From positions 1-33,589 of IMG/VR virus record IMGVR_UViG_3300042914_005450: a DNA stretch of 33,589 nucleotides; one strand, written 5' to 3'. Source of the stretch: a virus. Under the pieces are notes generated by a model. The model searched no databases. It was not told the DNA's origin and saw nothing but the letters and a program-made list of their open reading frames with translations. The position numbers were made by a program, and so were the translations under genes. Shown piece after piece: positions 24,593 through 32,409 of the stretch (positions are counted from its first letter, which is position 1; each line of letters starts with the position of its first letter).

Positions 24593-24651
24593 GTTACAGT
24601 CCAACATATTAGAAAAAGAACATGATAATCTTGTTCCTTTTTAACTGTAAC
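24593..24651. promoter_or_regulatory. Nested inverted repeat upstream of HTH gene
   Basis: Outer arms GTTACAGT (24593-24600) and ACTGTAAC (24644-24651) are perfect. Inside, AAAAAGAACA and TGTTCCTTTTT form a second pairing with one bulge. The element ends 12 nt before the excisionase-like gene, so it is a candidate operator or recombination-protein site. Confidence 0.45.
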
Positions 24652-24663
24652 AGCTAATCTCGC

Positions 24664-24942
24664 ATGAAAGAAGGATTTGATGAAGCGCTTCAGCTTCAAT
24701 TAAAAGCACTCACGGATAGATTAAAATCGCTAGAATCTAAGATTGGGTTTTCACAAGAACTTGAATCTATAAATGATTGGATTGACGAAGAATCAGCGAA
24801 AAGAATTACGGGGCTTGGAAAGTCAACATTATATGCTCTTCGCAAAAGCGGCAAGTTGACCTTTTCGAGATTGAATAAACGTAAACTATTCTATCGAATC
24901 AGTGATTTATCAAGACTTCTGGACGAAAACGAGAAAGCATAA
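24664..24942 (+). CDS. Helix-turn-helix excisionase-like protein
   Basis: A 92-aa protein with an N-terminal coiled helix (about 5-30) and a MerR/Xis-like winged HTH (WIDEESAKRITGLGKSTLYALRKSGKLTFSRLNKRKLFYRISDLSRLLDE, about 40-88). In Bacteroidota elements such proteins sit just upstream of the integrase and act as excision factors or regulators. Here the integrase ATG follows 10 nt after the stop, so the two are co-expressed. Confidence 0.75.
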   Translation: MKEGFDEALQLQLKALTDRLKSLESKIGFSQELESINDWIDEESAKRITGLGKSTLYALRKSGKLTFSRLNKRKLFYRISDLSRLLDENEKA

Positions 24943-24952
24943 AAATAAAGAA

Positions 24953-26185
24953 ATGGAATATATTGATAAACAACCTTATTCATTAAAAGTAATCGGTATC
25001 CCAGTTGGTGAAACTGAAGTATCAATTTATATTAGACTAATTCTGAACCGTCAGAAAACAGAATTTGCTATTGGTGTAAAAGGTATTTTGGCCGAATGGA
25101 TTGGACCTGATAGTAGGTTTGATAATTCAAGAGGATACAATAATTACCTTAACAACAATATTAAGGACGCTATTGGAAAAGTTTATCAGTCTTATGTTAA
25201 AATAAGAAATGGTGGAGTGAAGCCAACCGCATTGAAAATCAAGTCTGTTTTTAAAGGAGAAGAGTCGTTCATTAAATCACCATTACTGATTAAATGCTTG
25301 GAGGATCACATAAAGACAATGGAACAATTACCTGATACTTATGCTATTGGAACAATTGCTCACTACCACACCTTAAAGAAATATCTTGTTGAGTTCTTAG
25401 CACAGAATGACATTACTAAAATGCGAATAGATGAATGGAGGCGTAAGCATTTTGTTCAATTCGAGCAATTCATGCTGACCAAACCTAATGAACTTTTGAA
25501 ACGCCCTATTGGTCGAGCAACATCCAACAAATACATTTCGAAATTGAAGGTGGTTTTTAATAGTGCGCTTGCTAATGAAATAATAGTTTTAGATCCTACA
25601 AAAGGATTCAAAATGGAACGAGTTTCAGGATCAAGGGAATACTTGACTGCTGATCAAGTTCAACTTATAGAATCGCATGACCTAGGTGGTAATGAATCAC
25701 TTAATAGAGTTAGATGGATCTTTTTATTCTCTGTGTACTCAGGTTTAAGATTCTCAGATGCTATGAGTTTGAAACGATCCGACATTATCGAAGAATCCGA
25801 TGGTAATTTCTACATTGATGTTATTCAAAAGAAGACTCAACAACCGCTTTACAGACCACTTCTTGGCAAAGCTATAAACATCTATCAAAAGTTTAAACAT
25901 GACGACCCAGAATCATCCTATGTGCTCCCAAGAATATCCAACCAAAAGACAAATGCTTATTTGAAAGTAATAGCAGATCTCTGTGGGATTAAGAAAACAC
26001 TATCTCATCATATCGCCAGACATACCTTTGCTACTACTGTCCTATTGGACTCTGGAATTGATCTAAAAGCAACATGTTTCTTTATGGGACATTCTTCCGT
26101 TAGAACGACAGAAGTGTATGCAAAGATTACTAAGAATAGAGCTGTGGATGTTGTTAATCAACTAAATTTAGTTCACAGTCAATGA
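24953..26185 (+). CDS. Tyrosine-type site-specific integrase
   Basis: A 410-aa integrase of normal length. The ATG at 24953 is chosen; the frame is open back to 24902, within the HTH gene. An N-terminal arm-binding region and a SAM-like core-binding domain (about 105-225) precede the catalytic domain, with Arg266 (SGLRFSD), a beta-hairpin Lys (QKKTQQPL), His353 and Arg356 (HHIARHTF), His380 (MGHSS) and nucleophile Tyr389 (EVYAK). All catalytic residues are present. It integrates or excises the element of region 3, together with the HTH protein. It ends five nt from the convergent protease gene. Confidence 0.92.
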   Translation: MEYIDKQPYSLKVIGIPVGETEVSIYIRLILNRQKTEFAIGVKGILAEWIGPDSRFDNSRGYNNYLNNNIKDAIGKVYQSYVKIRNGGVKPTALKIKSVFKGEESFIKSPLLIKCLEDHIKTMEQLPDTYAIGTIAHYHTLKKYLVEFLAQNDITKMRIDEWRRKHFVQFEQFMLTKPNELLKRPIGRATSNKYISKLKVVFNSALANEIIVLDPTKGFKMERVSGSREYLTADQVQLIESHDLGGNESLNRVRWIFLFSVYSGLRFSDAMSLKRSDIIEESDGNFYIDVIQKKTQQPLYRPLLGKAINIYQKFKHDDPESSYVLPRISNQKTNAYLKVIADLCGIKKTLSHHIARHTFATTVLLDSGIDLKATCFFMGHSSVRTTEVYAKITKNRAVDVVNQLNLVHSQ

Positions 26186-26190
26186 AAGAT

Positions 26191-26982
26191 TTATCCCATT
26201 TCATTTATCATTGCTATAACTACATCAATTTTTGTTGCAAGAATTGCTTTATAGCCAGGATTAGTTTCTTTTTGTATGACAACGCCAATCAAATGTTTTT
26301 CGGTTGTTCCGAAAAAATTCCAGAACCCACTTCCACTCATCCCTGTAATGTCGGGAGATAAATGTGGATGTGGGTTAATTGCATTTGTGACTTCACCGTC
26401 AAATTTAAAAGCTAAAGTGGTTTCTTCTGTAAATCCAAGTCTTTGAAAATTGTAATCAAAAATAGGCTCTGTTTGATAAGAATATCCTATGGATTTAATT
26501 TCATCTTTTAACCATTTTTTTTCAGTTCTTGTCAAAGGGAATCCTACTGAGAAGTACGCCGAAGTATCTTGTAAATGATGATTTTCTCCTATTTCACTAA
26601 TTTGAATTGGACGAAAATTTTCCAATAATTTATCTCTGCTATATTCATCTACTTTCAAGATTGAAATATCTATTTTATCATCATCTCTATTTCCCGAAGT
26701 TGGCATTGGAGATGAATGAATTCTTCCACCTATTGTAAGCTCTACATCTTGAAGTAATACGAAAGTATCATTATAATGTTCGGCTAAAACATGTGCAGCC
26801 GTCACCACATAATAGTTTTCGTGAATCTTCAAGAATAACCCACTGCCAACTGGTTTAATTTGTTCGTTTTCATCATTGCAGAAAAAACAAATAGTCGATT
26901 GAAATGAGGTGTTTAGACGAGGATAAAAAATCCTGCTTTTTAGTTGATTGACCTTTCTGAGAATTTCAATGTCTTTAGCCAT
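26191..26982 (-). CDS. Trypsin-like serine protease, second copy of family
   Basis: A 263-aa cytoplasmic-type protease with the triad His64 (TAAHVL), Asp105 (DDKIDISILKV) and Ser216 (GMSG), preceded by GSGLFLKI. It has no signal peptide. Motif sequence, spacing and length match the protease at 9128-9943, so the two are homologues, though overall sequence has diverged. It is a lone minus-strand gene convergent with the integrase, typical of cargo at an element edge. No Argonaute, SEC-C or HsdS gene is adjacent, so this family can occur without them. Confidence 0.8.
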   Translation of the reverse strand: MAKDIEILRKVNQLKSRIFYPRLNTSFQSTICFFCNDENEQIKPVGSGLFLKIHENYYVVTAAHVLAEHYNDTFVLLQDVELTIGGRIHSSPMPTSGNRDDDKIDISILKVDEYSRDKLLENFRPIQISEIGENHHLQDTSAYFSVGFPLTRTEKKWLKDEIKSIGYSYQTEPIFDYNFQRLGFTEETTLAFKFDGEVTNAINPHPHLSPDITGMSGSGFWNFFGTTEKHLIGVVIQKETNPGYKAILATKIDVVIAMINEMG

Positions 26983-27195
26983 TTTACAAGTTGTTTAATT
27001 CTGAATTAGATGGATAAAGATATGATCATTTCACATTCGTACAATTCACTTTGTTAACTATTTAAGAATCGTTCGACTTTGCTTCGCTTGGTTTTAAGTA
27101 TTTATTATAGCGTAACAGTACCATAGCTTTCAGAACAGGGCTCTGGCTCCGTCCAGACCGCTTCTAGTGTTTCTCAAACAAACACAAAAGCACGT

Positions 27196-27232
27196 AAAAC
27201 CCTTGAAAACGCTTAGTTTTCAAGGGTTTTTT
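27196..27232. terminator. Strong rho-independent terminator
   Basis: A perfect 15-bp stem AAAACCCTTGAAAAC / GTTTTCAAGGGTTTT with a GCTTA loop and T run on the plus strand. No plus-strand gene directly precedes it, which suggests that its original gene was removed or lies in the junction region. Confidence 0.88.
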
Positions 27233-27276
27233 GTTTCTAGTAAGTTTCATTTAAAATCAAAAAATTACATAATATA

Positions 27277-27424
27277 GGTAACCTAATCGGTTACCAAAAA
27301 AAAAGATTGTAATTTTGGGTAACCGAGACATAGCTCAAGAAGCTGAATTTTAGATAATTACAGCGTTTGTATTTGAAAAAGTTTTGATATCGAAAACAAA
27401 AACAGGTAACCGATAGCGGTTACC
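27277..27424. repeat. GGTAACC site array upstream of integrase
   Basis: Five GGTAACC/GGTTACC heptamers occur in 148 bp. One pair is inverted at 27277-27295 (5-nt spacer). A single copy lies at 27318-27324. A second inverted pair, GGTAACCG-ATAG-CGGTTACC, is at 27405-27424. The last ends 31 nt before the integrase ATG. Candidates are integrase arm-binding sites, an attachment site or an operator. Confidence 0.65.
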
Positions 27425-27455
27425 GTTTAAAACGAAACTTTTAAAATATAGTGTT

Positions 27456-28691
27456 ATGAATCAAAATTATGCCCTCCTGTTCTGGTTGAACAGAAGCAAA
27501 GCAAGAAACGGTAAAGCACCCATTTACTGTAGAATTACCATTGACGGTAAGCGAACAGAAATTTCCATGCGTCAAAGCGTTGATCCTGTCAAGTGGATTA
27601 CCCAAGCAGGACAAGCAAAACCCCACACCACCGAATTGCGGATGCTCAACAATTATTTAGAAATGGTAAAATCCAAGGTGTACAAACATTTCATGGAACT
27701 CAACGCCAAAGATATGTTTATTACTGGCGAAATGCTAAAGAACCTATTGTTCAGTGTTGACGAAAAACAACACTCTATCATTTCCACCTTTGATTATCAC
27801 AATCAAAAAATGAAAGAACGCATAGGAATTGACGTAGTGCCATCTACCTACATTAAATTCAATACCGTTTTAAGCAAATTGAAATTATACCTGAAAGCAA
27901 ACCACAAACGCAGCGATATGTTTCTCACCGAATTAAACCATCGCTTTGTAGTTGATTTTGAACATTACTTACGCGTAAAAGAACAAATCGCTCACAATAC
28001 AGCAATGAAATACATTACCATGCTTAAAAAGGTGGTAAACATGGCTGTTAACAACGATTGGTTAGACAAAAATCCTTTTGTGGCATTCAAATGCACCAAG
28101 CACAACGTACACCGAGAAATACTTGACGAAGCAGAAATCATCCGTTTACATGAAAAAGAATTTGATCATGAACGCTTAGAAGAAGTGCGGGACATCTTTC
28201 TATTTTGCTGTTATACCGGATACGCATTTGCAGATGTTGAAAAACTCAAACGCACCGATTTGGCAATAGGAATTGATGGAGATACCTGGATCTTTGCCAA
28301 GAGAAAGAAAACAAACACGGTTTCCAACGTGCCTCTCTTACCCCAAGCGGAAGAAATCATTCAGAAATACAGCAACCACCCACATTGTGTTAGAACCGGA
28401 GTACTTTTACCGGTAAAATCAAACCAAAAAATGAACGCCTATTTAAAGGAGATTGCTACGTTATGCGGAATTAAGAAAGAACTGACCATGCACATCGCTC
28501 GACATACATTTGCAACGACCGTTACCCTATCCAACGGTGTGCCTATTGAAACCGTTTCTAAAATGCTCGGCCATACCAAATTAGCAACGACACAGATTTA
28601 CGCAAGAGTTTTGGAGCATAAGGTTAGTGAGGACATGCAAAAACTGAAAGAAAAATTTTCAATAAAAATTCAGAAAAAAGACGTGATTTAA
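27456..28691 (+). CDS. Tyrosine-type integrase lacking the first catalytic Arg
   Basis: A 411-aa Bacteroidota integrase with an N-terminal arm-binding domain (about 1-90, LFWLNRSKARNGKAPIYCRITIDGKR), a core-binding domain (about 105-210) and a catalytic domain. His346, Arg349 (HIARHTF), His373 (LGHTK) and nucleophile Tyr382 (QIYARV) are present. At the first catalytic Arg, however, the sequence is CYTGYAFADV, with Ala257 where Arg is expected. The CTnDOT integrase is a known active enzyme with the same kind of substitution. It probably moves the element of region 4 and may bind the GGTAACC array just upstream. Confidence 0.9.
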   Translation: MNQNYALLFWLNRSKARNGKAPIYCRITIDGKRTEISMRQSVDPVKWITQAGQAKPHTTELRMLNNYLEMVKSKVYKHFMELNAKDMFITGEMLKNLLFSVDEKQHSIISTFDYHNQKMKERIGIDVVPSTYIKFNTVLSKLKLYLKANHKRSDMFLTELNHRFVVDFEHYLRVKEQIAHNTAMKYITMLKKVVNMAVNNDWLDKNPFVAFKCTKHNVHREILDEAEIIRLHEKEFDHERLEEVRDIFLFCCYTGYAFADVEKLKRTDLAIGIDGDTWIFAKRKKTNTVSNVPLLPQAEEIIQKYSNHPHCVRTGVLLPVKSNQKMNAYLKEIATLCGIKKELTMHIARHTFATTVTLSNGVPIETVSKMLGHTKLATTQIYARVLEHKVSEDMQKLKEKFSIKIQKKDVI

Positions 28692-28739
28692 TCAGCTAAT
28701 TTTCAGTCGTAGAAACTTCAAAACTTAAAATTTTGAGGT

Positions 28740-29543
28740 ATGAGTACGTACAAAGGGATGTTCACAGCGTACAATTCAGAAATATCAGAGTTGTACAAGA
28801 AGCGAACTGATAACAAGGAAAGAGCTGATAATATCGTTGAACTAAGCGACGTGCTTCTCGGAAAATTGAGAGCGACTTTTGAAAAAGAAGGCTTTACCGA
28901 CAAGCAAGAAGAAATTCAATTTTTCAAGGAAATAAAACCTAAGATTGTGGCTCATCGCATCGCAAACAGCATGTTGCTTGACTTATATTTCAAGCAGCGT
29001 TTGGGCGAAGAAGAACTTGAAAAAAACAAGTTGGAAAAGCTAATCCAACTTAGAACGTACTTTGCGGAATACCAAGAATTTTACAAGTACATCAGTTCAG
29101 GAAATCACTGCCGTGACGACCAATACTTCACGCTGGTTTCAACGAAGAACGACATCATTACTAAAATTCTTCCGGATATTGACCGTAATTTTTCAACCGG
29201 TTACGATATGTTGTTGGCCAATATGTATGCTTATGACATCATGCGTGAAAAAGCCGAAAGTTTGGATGAAAAAGAGTACAAACCCGTTCCGCAATTAACG
29301 TGGTCCTTGTCTAAATACGACTTAGTTGAATTAATTCTGGCACTTCATTCTTATAAAGCATTTAATAATGGAAAAACCGATTTGAAAGATGTTGCCTCAG
29401 CATTGGGGCAAATCTTCAATATGAACTTAAATGACATCAATAGAGCTTCTTTTTCTATAAAAAACCGAAAAAAAGAAAATACCAAGTTTTTGTATGAATT
29501 AGCAGGGAATCTCAATCGAATTATTTCAGATTCAAATAGATAG
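28740..29543 (+). CDS. rteC: RteC-family protein
   Basis: A 267-aa helical protein. Its C-terminal half (PQLTWSLSKYDLVELILALHSYKAFNNGKTDLKDVASALGQIFNMNLNDINRASFSIKNRKKENTKFLYELAGNLNRII) matches the RteC family of Bacteroidota conjugative transposons. In CTnDOT, RteC activates excision genes. Here it lies 48 nt after the integrase and 300 nt before the HTH/replication genes, a sensible place for a regulator of the element. Confidence 0.85.
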   Translation: MSTYKGMFTAYNSEISELYKKRTDNKERADNIVELSDVLLGKLRATFEKEGFTDKQEEIQFFKEIKPKIVAHRIANSMLLDLYFKQRLGEEELEKNKLEKLIQLRTYFAEYQEFYKYISSGNHCRDDQYFTLVSTKNDIITKILPDIDRNFSTGYDMLLANMYAYDIMREKAESLDEKEYKPVPQLTWSLSKYDLVELILALHSYKAFNNGKTDLKDVASALGQIFNMNLNDINRASFSIKNRKKENTKFLYELAGNLNRIISDSNR

Positions 29544-29856
29544 CAATTAAAATCACGGAAATTGTATGTTTTTTAAGGTAGCTTTCCTATTAAAAACCTG
29601 AAATTTCAAGTAGTTATACGTGTCATTTTCCGAATAACTACGCAAGCCATCTCTGTTTTTAGGTTGATTTAATTCGGTGATTTTTTCACTGATGAACGAA
29701 TTGTTACTTTTTGAAACCTTGAAAAACATTGTAAACAAAGACTTTTCAATCAAATCACTTTAAATGAATGAATTATTTCTACCAACTGCGGTAATGTTGG
29801 ATAATTATTGATTGGACGACCTAGAAATTTGCCACTCGATATCAAAACTTTTAAAA
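29544..29856. other. Intergenic region before HTH/replication genes
   Basis: 313 nt, AT-rich. A 66-codon minus-strand frame (29553-29753) exists but has no supporting context. TTG 29812 opens the HTH frame early, without family support. No clear operator palindrome was seen. As the gap between RteC and the HTH/rep operon, it probably holds that operon's promoter. Confidence 0.4.
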
Positions 29857-30174
29857 ATGCAAATTTCAGTAGTAACTAAAGAAGACCTGGAGGTATTCAA
29901 AAATGACCTTTTAGGCGAAATGGAAAAAATCCTCAAGAGCCATAAACTCAAATCAGAGCAAACTGCATTTGGGAATTTTCCAAAGGATAGAAAATGGATG
30001 AAATCCACCGAAGCACGAAAGATGCTAAACATCTCTCAGGGTACATTCCACAAACTTAAAATCAATGGCATTATCCCCTACAGCCGAATTGGTAAAGTGT
30101 GTTTGTACGACTACGATGAATTAGTAAAAATTATCCAAGCAAATAAAATCCACAATGGCATCTTTCGATTATGA
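29857..30174 (+). CDS. Helix-turn-helix element protein
   Basis: A 105-aa protein from ATG 29857 (MQISVVTKEDLEVFKNDLL). That opening is the usual one for this Bacteroidota family, so I prefer it to the TTG at 29812. A coiled N-terminal helix is followed by a Xis/MerR-like winged HTH (KWMKSTEARKMLNISQGTFHKLKINGIIPYSRIGKVCLYDYDELVKII). Likely an excision or replication regulator. Its stop overlaps the start of the replication initiator gene by ATGA. Confidence 0.75.
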   Translation: MQISVVTKEDLEVFKNDLLGEMEKILKSHKLKSEQTAFGNFPKDRKWMKSTEARKMLNISQGTFHKLKINGIIPYSRIGKVCLYDYDELVKIIQANKIHNGIFRL

Positions 30175-30851
30175 ATTACATCGCTCACTTGACGGCTGTC
30201 ATGGAACGCATCACCAAGGACGATCGGCTCAATCCAAGTCACGTCAGTTTGTATTTAGCACTTTTTCAATTCTGGAACATGAATCGTTTTAACAATCCCA
30301 TTTCCATTCATCGGGAAGACACCATGCGTTTGTCCAAAATAGGTTCTAAGAACACCTATCACAAGTGCATTACTGACTTGAGCAATTGGGGATTCATCAA
30401 GTATTGCCCTTCTCACAATCCCATGAAAGGAAGTACCGTGAAGATGTACAATTTCGGTACAAGTAGTGGGACAACTACTGGGACAAGTAGTGGGACAACC
30501 TCTGAACAAGTACCGGTACAAGCACTGGTACCTTCTATAAACAATACAAACAATAATAAACTATCTAAACAGAATAAACAAGGAGAGCGTAAAACGAATT
30601 TTACGCCACCATCACTGGAAGATGTTTTAGAATTTTTTAAAATTCAAAAGTTTGAATTGGAAGAAGCTGAACCTTTTTTCTTGTACTATCAGGCAAATGG
30701 TTGGCTTGTCGGTAAAACCAAAATGAAAAACTGGCAAGCGGCCGCAAAAAATTGGATCCTCAGAAGCAAAAAGTTCCAATCTGAAAAAGCGGGCAAACTC
30801 GCTCCTCATCAATTACACGCTAAACACACCAATTATGAAGAAACCTTATAA
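30171..30851 (+). CDS. Putative replication initiator with embedded repeats
   Basis: A 226-aa protein. The N-terminal 90 residues look like a winged-helix initiator domain (LNPSHVSLYLALFQFWNMNRFNNPISIHREDTMRLSKIGSKNTYHKCITDLSNWGFIKY). A low-complexity Gly/Thr/Ser linker (about 95-115) is encoded by 12-bp repeats. The C-terminal domain, VLEFF...FFLYYQANGWLVGKTKMKNWQAAAKNWI, is typical of replication proteins in Bacteroidota elements and phages. The gene overlaps both the HTH gene and the downstream ATPase gene, giving an initiator/helicase-loader pair like phage lambda O/P. Confidence 0.65.
   Translation: MNYIAHLTAVMERITKDDRLNPSHVSLYLALFQFWNMNRFNNPISIHREDTMRLSKIGSKNTYHKCITDLSNWGFIKYCPSHNPMKGSTVKMYNFGTSSGTTTGTSSGTTSEQVPVQALVPSINNTNNNKLSKQNKQGERKTNFTPPSLEDVLEFFKIQKFELEEAEPFFLYYQANGWLVGKTKMKNWQAAAKNWILRSKKFQSEKAGKLAPHQLHAKHTNYEETL
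30456..30532. repeat. 12-bp iteron-like repeats, candidate origin
   Basis: Four direct 12-bp units (GGTACAAGTAGT, GGGACAACTACT, GGGACAAGTAGT, GGGACAACCTCT) lie at 30456-30503. Degenerate units GAACAAGTACC and GGTACAAGCACT continue to 30532. An AT-rich stretch (about 30533-30583) follows at once. Iterons plus an unwinding region inside the initiator gene match the lambda O/ori layout. Confidence 0.55.
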
Positions 30852-31485
30852 CCCGTCGACGGATAAGCCTTTTTTCATAGACGAGGAAGGCGCTCGTAAT
30901 TACAATTTTGGAAATACAATTCAATTTTTACAGCACAAAGGCAAACAAAGATTTGGTCAAAACTTCAAAATTCAAAAAGAAGATTTGCCAATCATTTCAA
31001 AGCTTTTAGTCTATTTCACAAAATGCGATGATTTATGCAAGGAAAAAGGCATTGATCCAAAGAAGGGCATTTTACTCGCTGGTCCTATCGGCTGCGGTAA
31101 AACCTCACTCATGACCCTGATGACAGAATTCACCTTTGAAATCAACCACTTTTTCATTCGTTCCTCACGAGCCATTGCAGCTGAGTTCCACGAAGAAGGT
31201 TATCAAGTTATTCAGAAATATTCCTGGTCACCAAAGATTTATTGCTTCGATGATTTAGGCGTGGAACAAAACACGAAGTACTACGGGAACGAATGCAACA
31301 CTATTGCTGAAATCCTCCTGAATCGCTACGATTTGATGATAAGGCAAGGATATGTCACACACGCCACCACCAACCTCAGCGCATCCGATTTGGAAGCACT
31401 TTATGGCAATCGCTTACGCTCCCGAATGCGTGAAATGTTTAACCTCATCGCTTTTCCAAACAACACACCAGACAAACGAAAATGA
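30835..31485 (+). CDS. DnaC/IstB-type AAA+ ATPase, putative helicase loader
   Basis: A 216-aa ATPase with Walker A GPIGCGKT (83-90), Walker B YCFDDLG (Asp139, Asp140) and a sensor/arginine region TTNLSASDLEALYGNRLRSRMREMF. There is no transposase next to it, so a replication role (loading the replicative helicase at an origin) is more likely than IS21-type IstB transposition. It overlaps the initiator gene by 17 nt. Confidence 0.82.
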   Translation: MKKPYNPSTDKPFFIDEEGARNYNFGNTIQFLQHKGKQRFGQNFKIQKEDLPIISKLLVYFTKCDDLCKEKGIDPKKGILLAGPIGCGKTSLMTLMTEFTFEINHFFIRSSRAIAAEFHEEGYQVIQKYSWSPKIYCFDDLGVEQNTKYYGNECNTIAEILLNRYDLMIRQGYVTHATTNLSASDLEALYGNRLRSRMREMFNLIAFPNNTPDKRK

Positions 31486-31527
31486 ACGTATTTCTACGCA
31501 AATCCAATAGTACTTATACTATATTTC

Positions 31528-31543
31528 TTAGTACATGTACTAA
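31528..31543. promoter_or_regulatory. 16-bp perfect palindrome
   Basis: TTAGTACATGTACTAA lies between the ATPase gene and the amidase gene. A related inverted pair, TAGTA-CTTA-TACTA, sits just upstream (31509-31522). It is a candidate operator for the amidase gene 143 nt downstream. Confidence 0.45.
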
Positions 31544-31685
31544 ATTTTTTCCCTTAAAGAGAATTTCAAAAGCGATAATTCATAACAAATTAAAGGCAAG
31601 GGCACCTGTGAGCTTCAAACTTATTCAGAGATAGCTCCTAAGGGTAAATCCTCACTCACTAATCAATAATTAAATTTAGAAAATC

Positions 31686-32312
31686 ATGATTAATCTTATT
31701 CAATCTCCACTTAACAAAGCACAGTATTATCCCGAAGCACACACGAAGAAACAGATCGTGTTGCACCATACCGTCAGTGGCCCAAGAGCAACTAGCGTTA
31801 TCAACAGTTGGGGCTATACCCCTGTCCGAGTTGCAACAGCTTTTGTCATCGATGGCGAAGGAACCATTTACCAATGTTTCAGTTCCGCCCATTGGGCACA
31901 TCACTTGGGCACTCATAACCCAAACAACACCCAATTAAACCAACAATCCGTAGGAATAGAAATATGCAATTGGGGAGCTTTGGTTGAAAAAGGCGGTAAA
32001 TTTTACTCCACCTTCAACATTGAAGTTCCAAAAGAAGAAGTCATTGATTACGGCATGCAATGGCGCGGACATCGTTATTTCCAAAAATACAAAGACGAGC
32101 AATTGGAATCCTTAAAAATCCTACTCGAATACCTGTGTGAAAGATACAAAATTCCCAACACTTACCAACCCGATATGTGGAAGCTAAACTCCCAAGCCCT
32201 CAATGGAACACCAGGAATCTGGACTCACGTCTCTTTCCGAGCTGATAAATCCGACTGCCACCCCCAATTAAGTTTGATTAATTTGTTGAAGTCTTTGAGT
32301 GAGGTAAGGTGA
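31686..32312 (+). CDS. N-acetylmuramoyl-L-alanine amidase (Amidase_2 type)
   Basis: A 208-aa peptidoglycan amidase: zinc-ligand motif LHHT (His27-His28), core SVGIEICNWG, and the C-terminal ligand region THVSFRADKSDCHP (His181, Asp190, Cys191, His192). It cleaves the bond between N-acetylmuramic acid and the stem peptide. No signal peptide or holin is seen, so delivery to the wall is unexplained. In a mobile element such an enzyme may aid DNA transfer through the wall or be a phage-derived lysin. It is a separate unit, with about 200 nt of upstream DNA. Confidence 0.85.
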   Translation: MINLIQSPLNKAQYYPEAHTKKQIVLHHTVSGPRATSVINSWGYTPVRVATAFVIDGEGTIYQCFSSAHWAHHLGTHNPNNTQLNQQSVGIEICNWGALVEKGGKFYSTFNIEVPKEEVIDYGMQWRGHRYFQKYKDEQLESLKILLEYLCERYKIPNTYQPDMWKLNSQALNGTPGIWTHVSFRADKSDCHPQLSLINLLKSLSEVR

Positions 32313-32350
32313 AGTCAATTTGTTATATTCTTTCTTAAAATGCGTTTAAA

Positions 32351-32370
32351 AGTAAACAAATTTGTTTACT
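32351..32370. promoter_or_regulatory. 20-bp perfect palindromic operator
   Basis: AGTAAACAAATTTGTTTACT is a perfect palindrome ending 39 nt before the ATG of the XRE antitoxin gene. This is the expected place and form of a HigA-type autoregulatory operator. The half-site AGTAAAC/GTTTACT also builds the palindrome at 3558-3578, in the opposite arrangement. Confidence 0.7.
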
Positions 32371-32409
32371 ATAAAACTAAATGCTAACTTTGAAAAAAAG
32401 CCAAGGAAT

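Larger units (their letters stand above)
26983..27455. other. Intergenic junction between two elements
   Basis: No convincing gene in 473 nt. It holds the upstream region of the minus-strand protease, a GC-richer patch near 27135-27165 (GGGCTCTGG...CCAGACC), a strong terminator (27196-27232) and the GGTAACC array (27277-27424). On the minus strand a 33-codon open tail (27062-27163) could be the end of a broken gene but has no start. This is a likely boundary between separately acquired elements. Confidence 0.5.

Noticed and set aside
27062-27163. 33-codon minus-strand open tail that could be the end of a degraded gene
   Set aside because: No start codon, no recognised family and a stop codon just upstream. 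Recorded only as part of the junction region.
29553-29753. 66-aa minus-strand frame between RteC and HTH genes
   Set aside because: No homologous motif, no operon context and no operator. It could be chance in AT-rich DNA.
30456-30532. CRISPR-like repeat array
   Set aside because: 12-bp direct repeats without spacers inside a coding frame. They fit iterons or a low-complexity linker, not CRISPR.
30835-31485. IS21 IstB transposition helper
   Set aside because: No istA transposase or IS ends nearby. The overlap with a replication initiator points to a helicase loader.
31482-31634. 50-aa plus-strand frame overlapping the ATPase stop by ATGA
   Set aside because: Coupling is suggestive, but the peptide is low complexity and the frame runs through a 16-bp palindrome that looks regulatory. 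Not supported as a gene.
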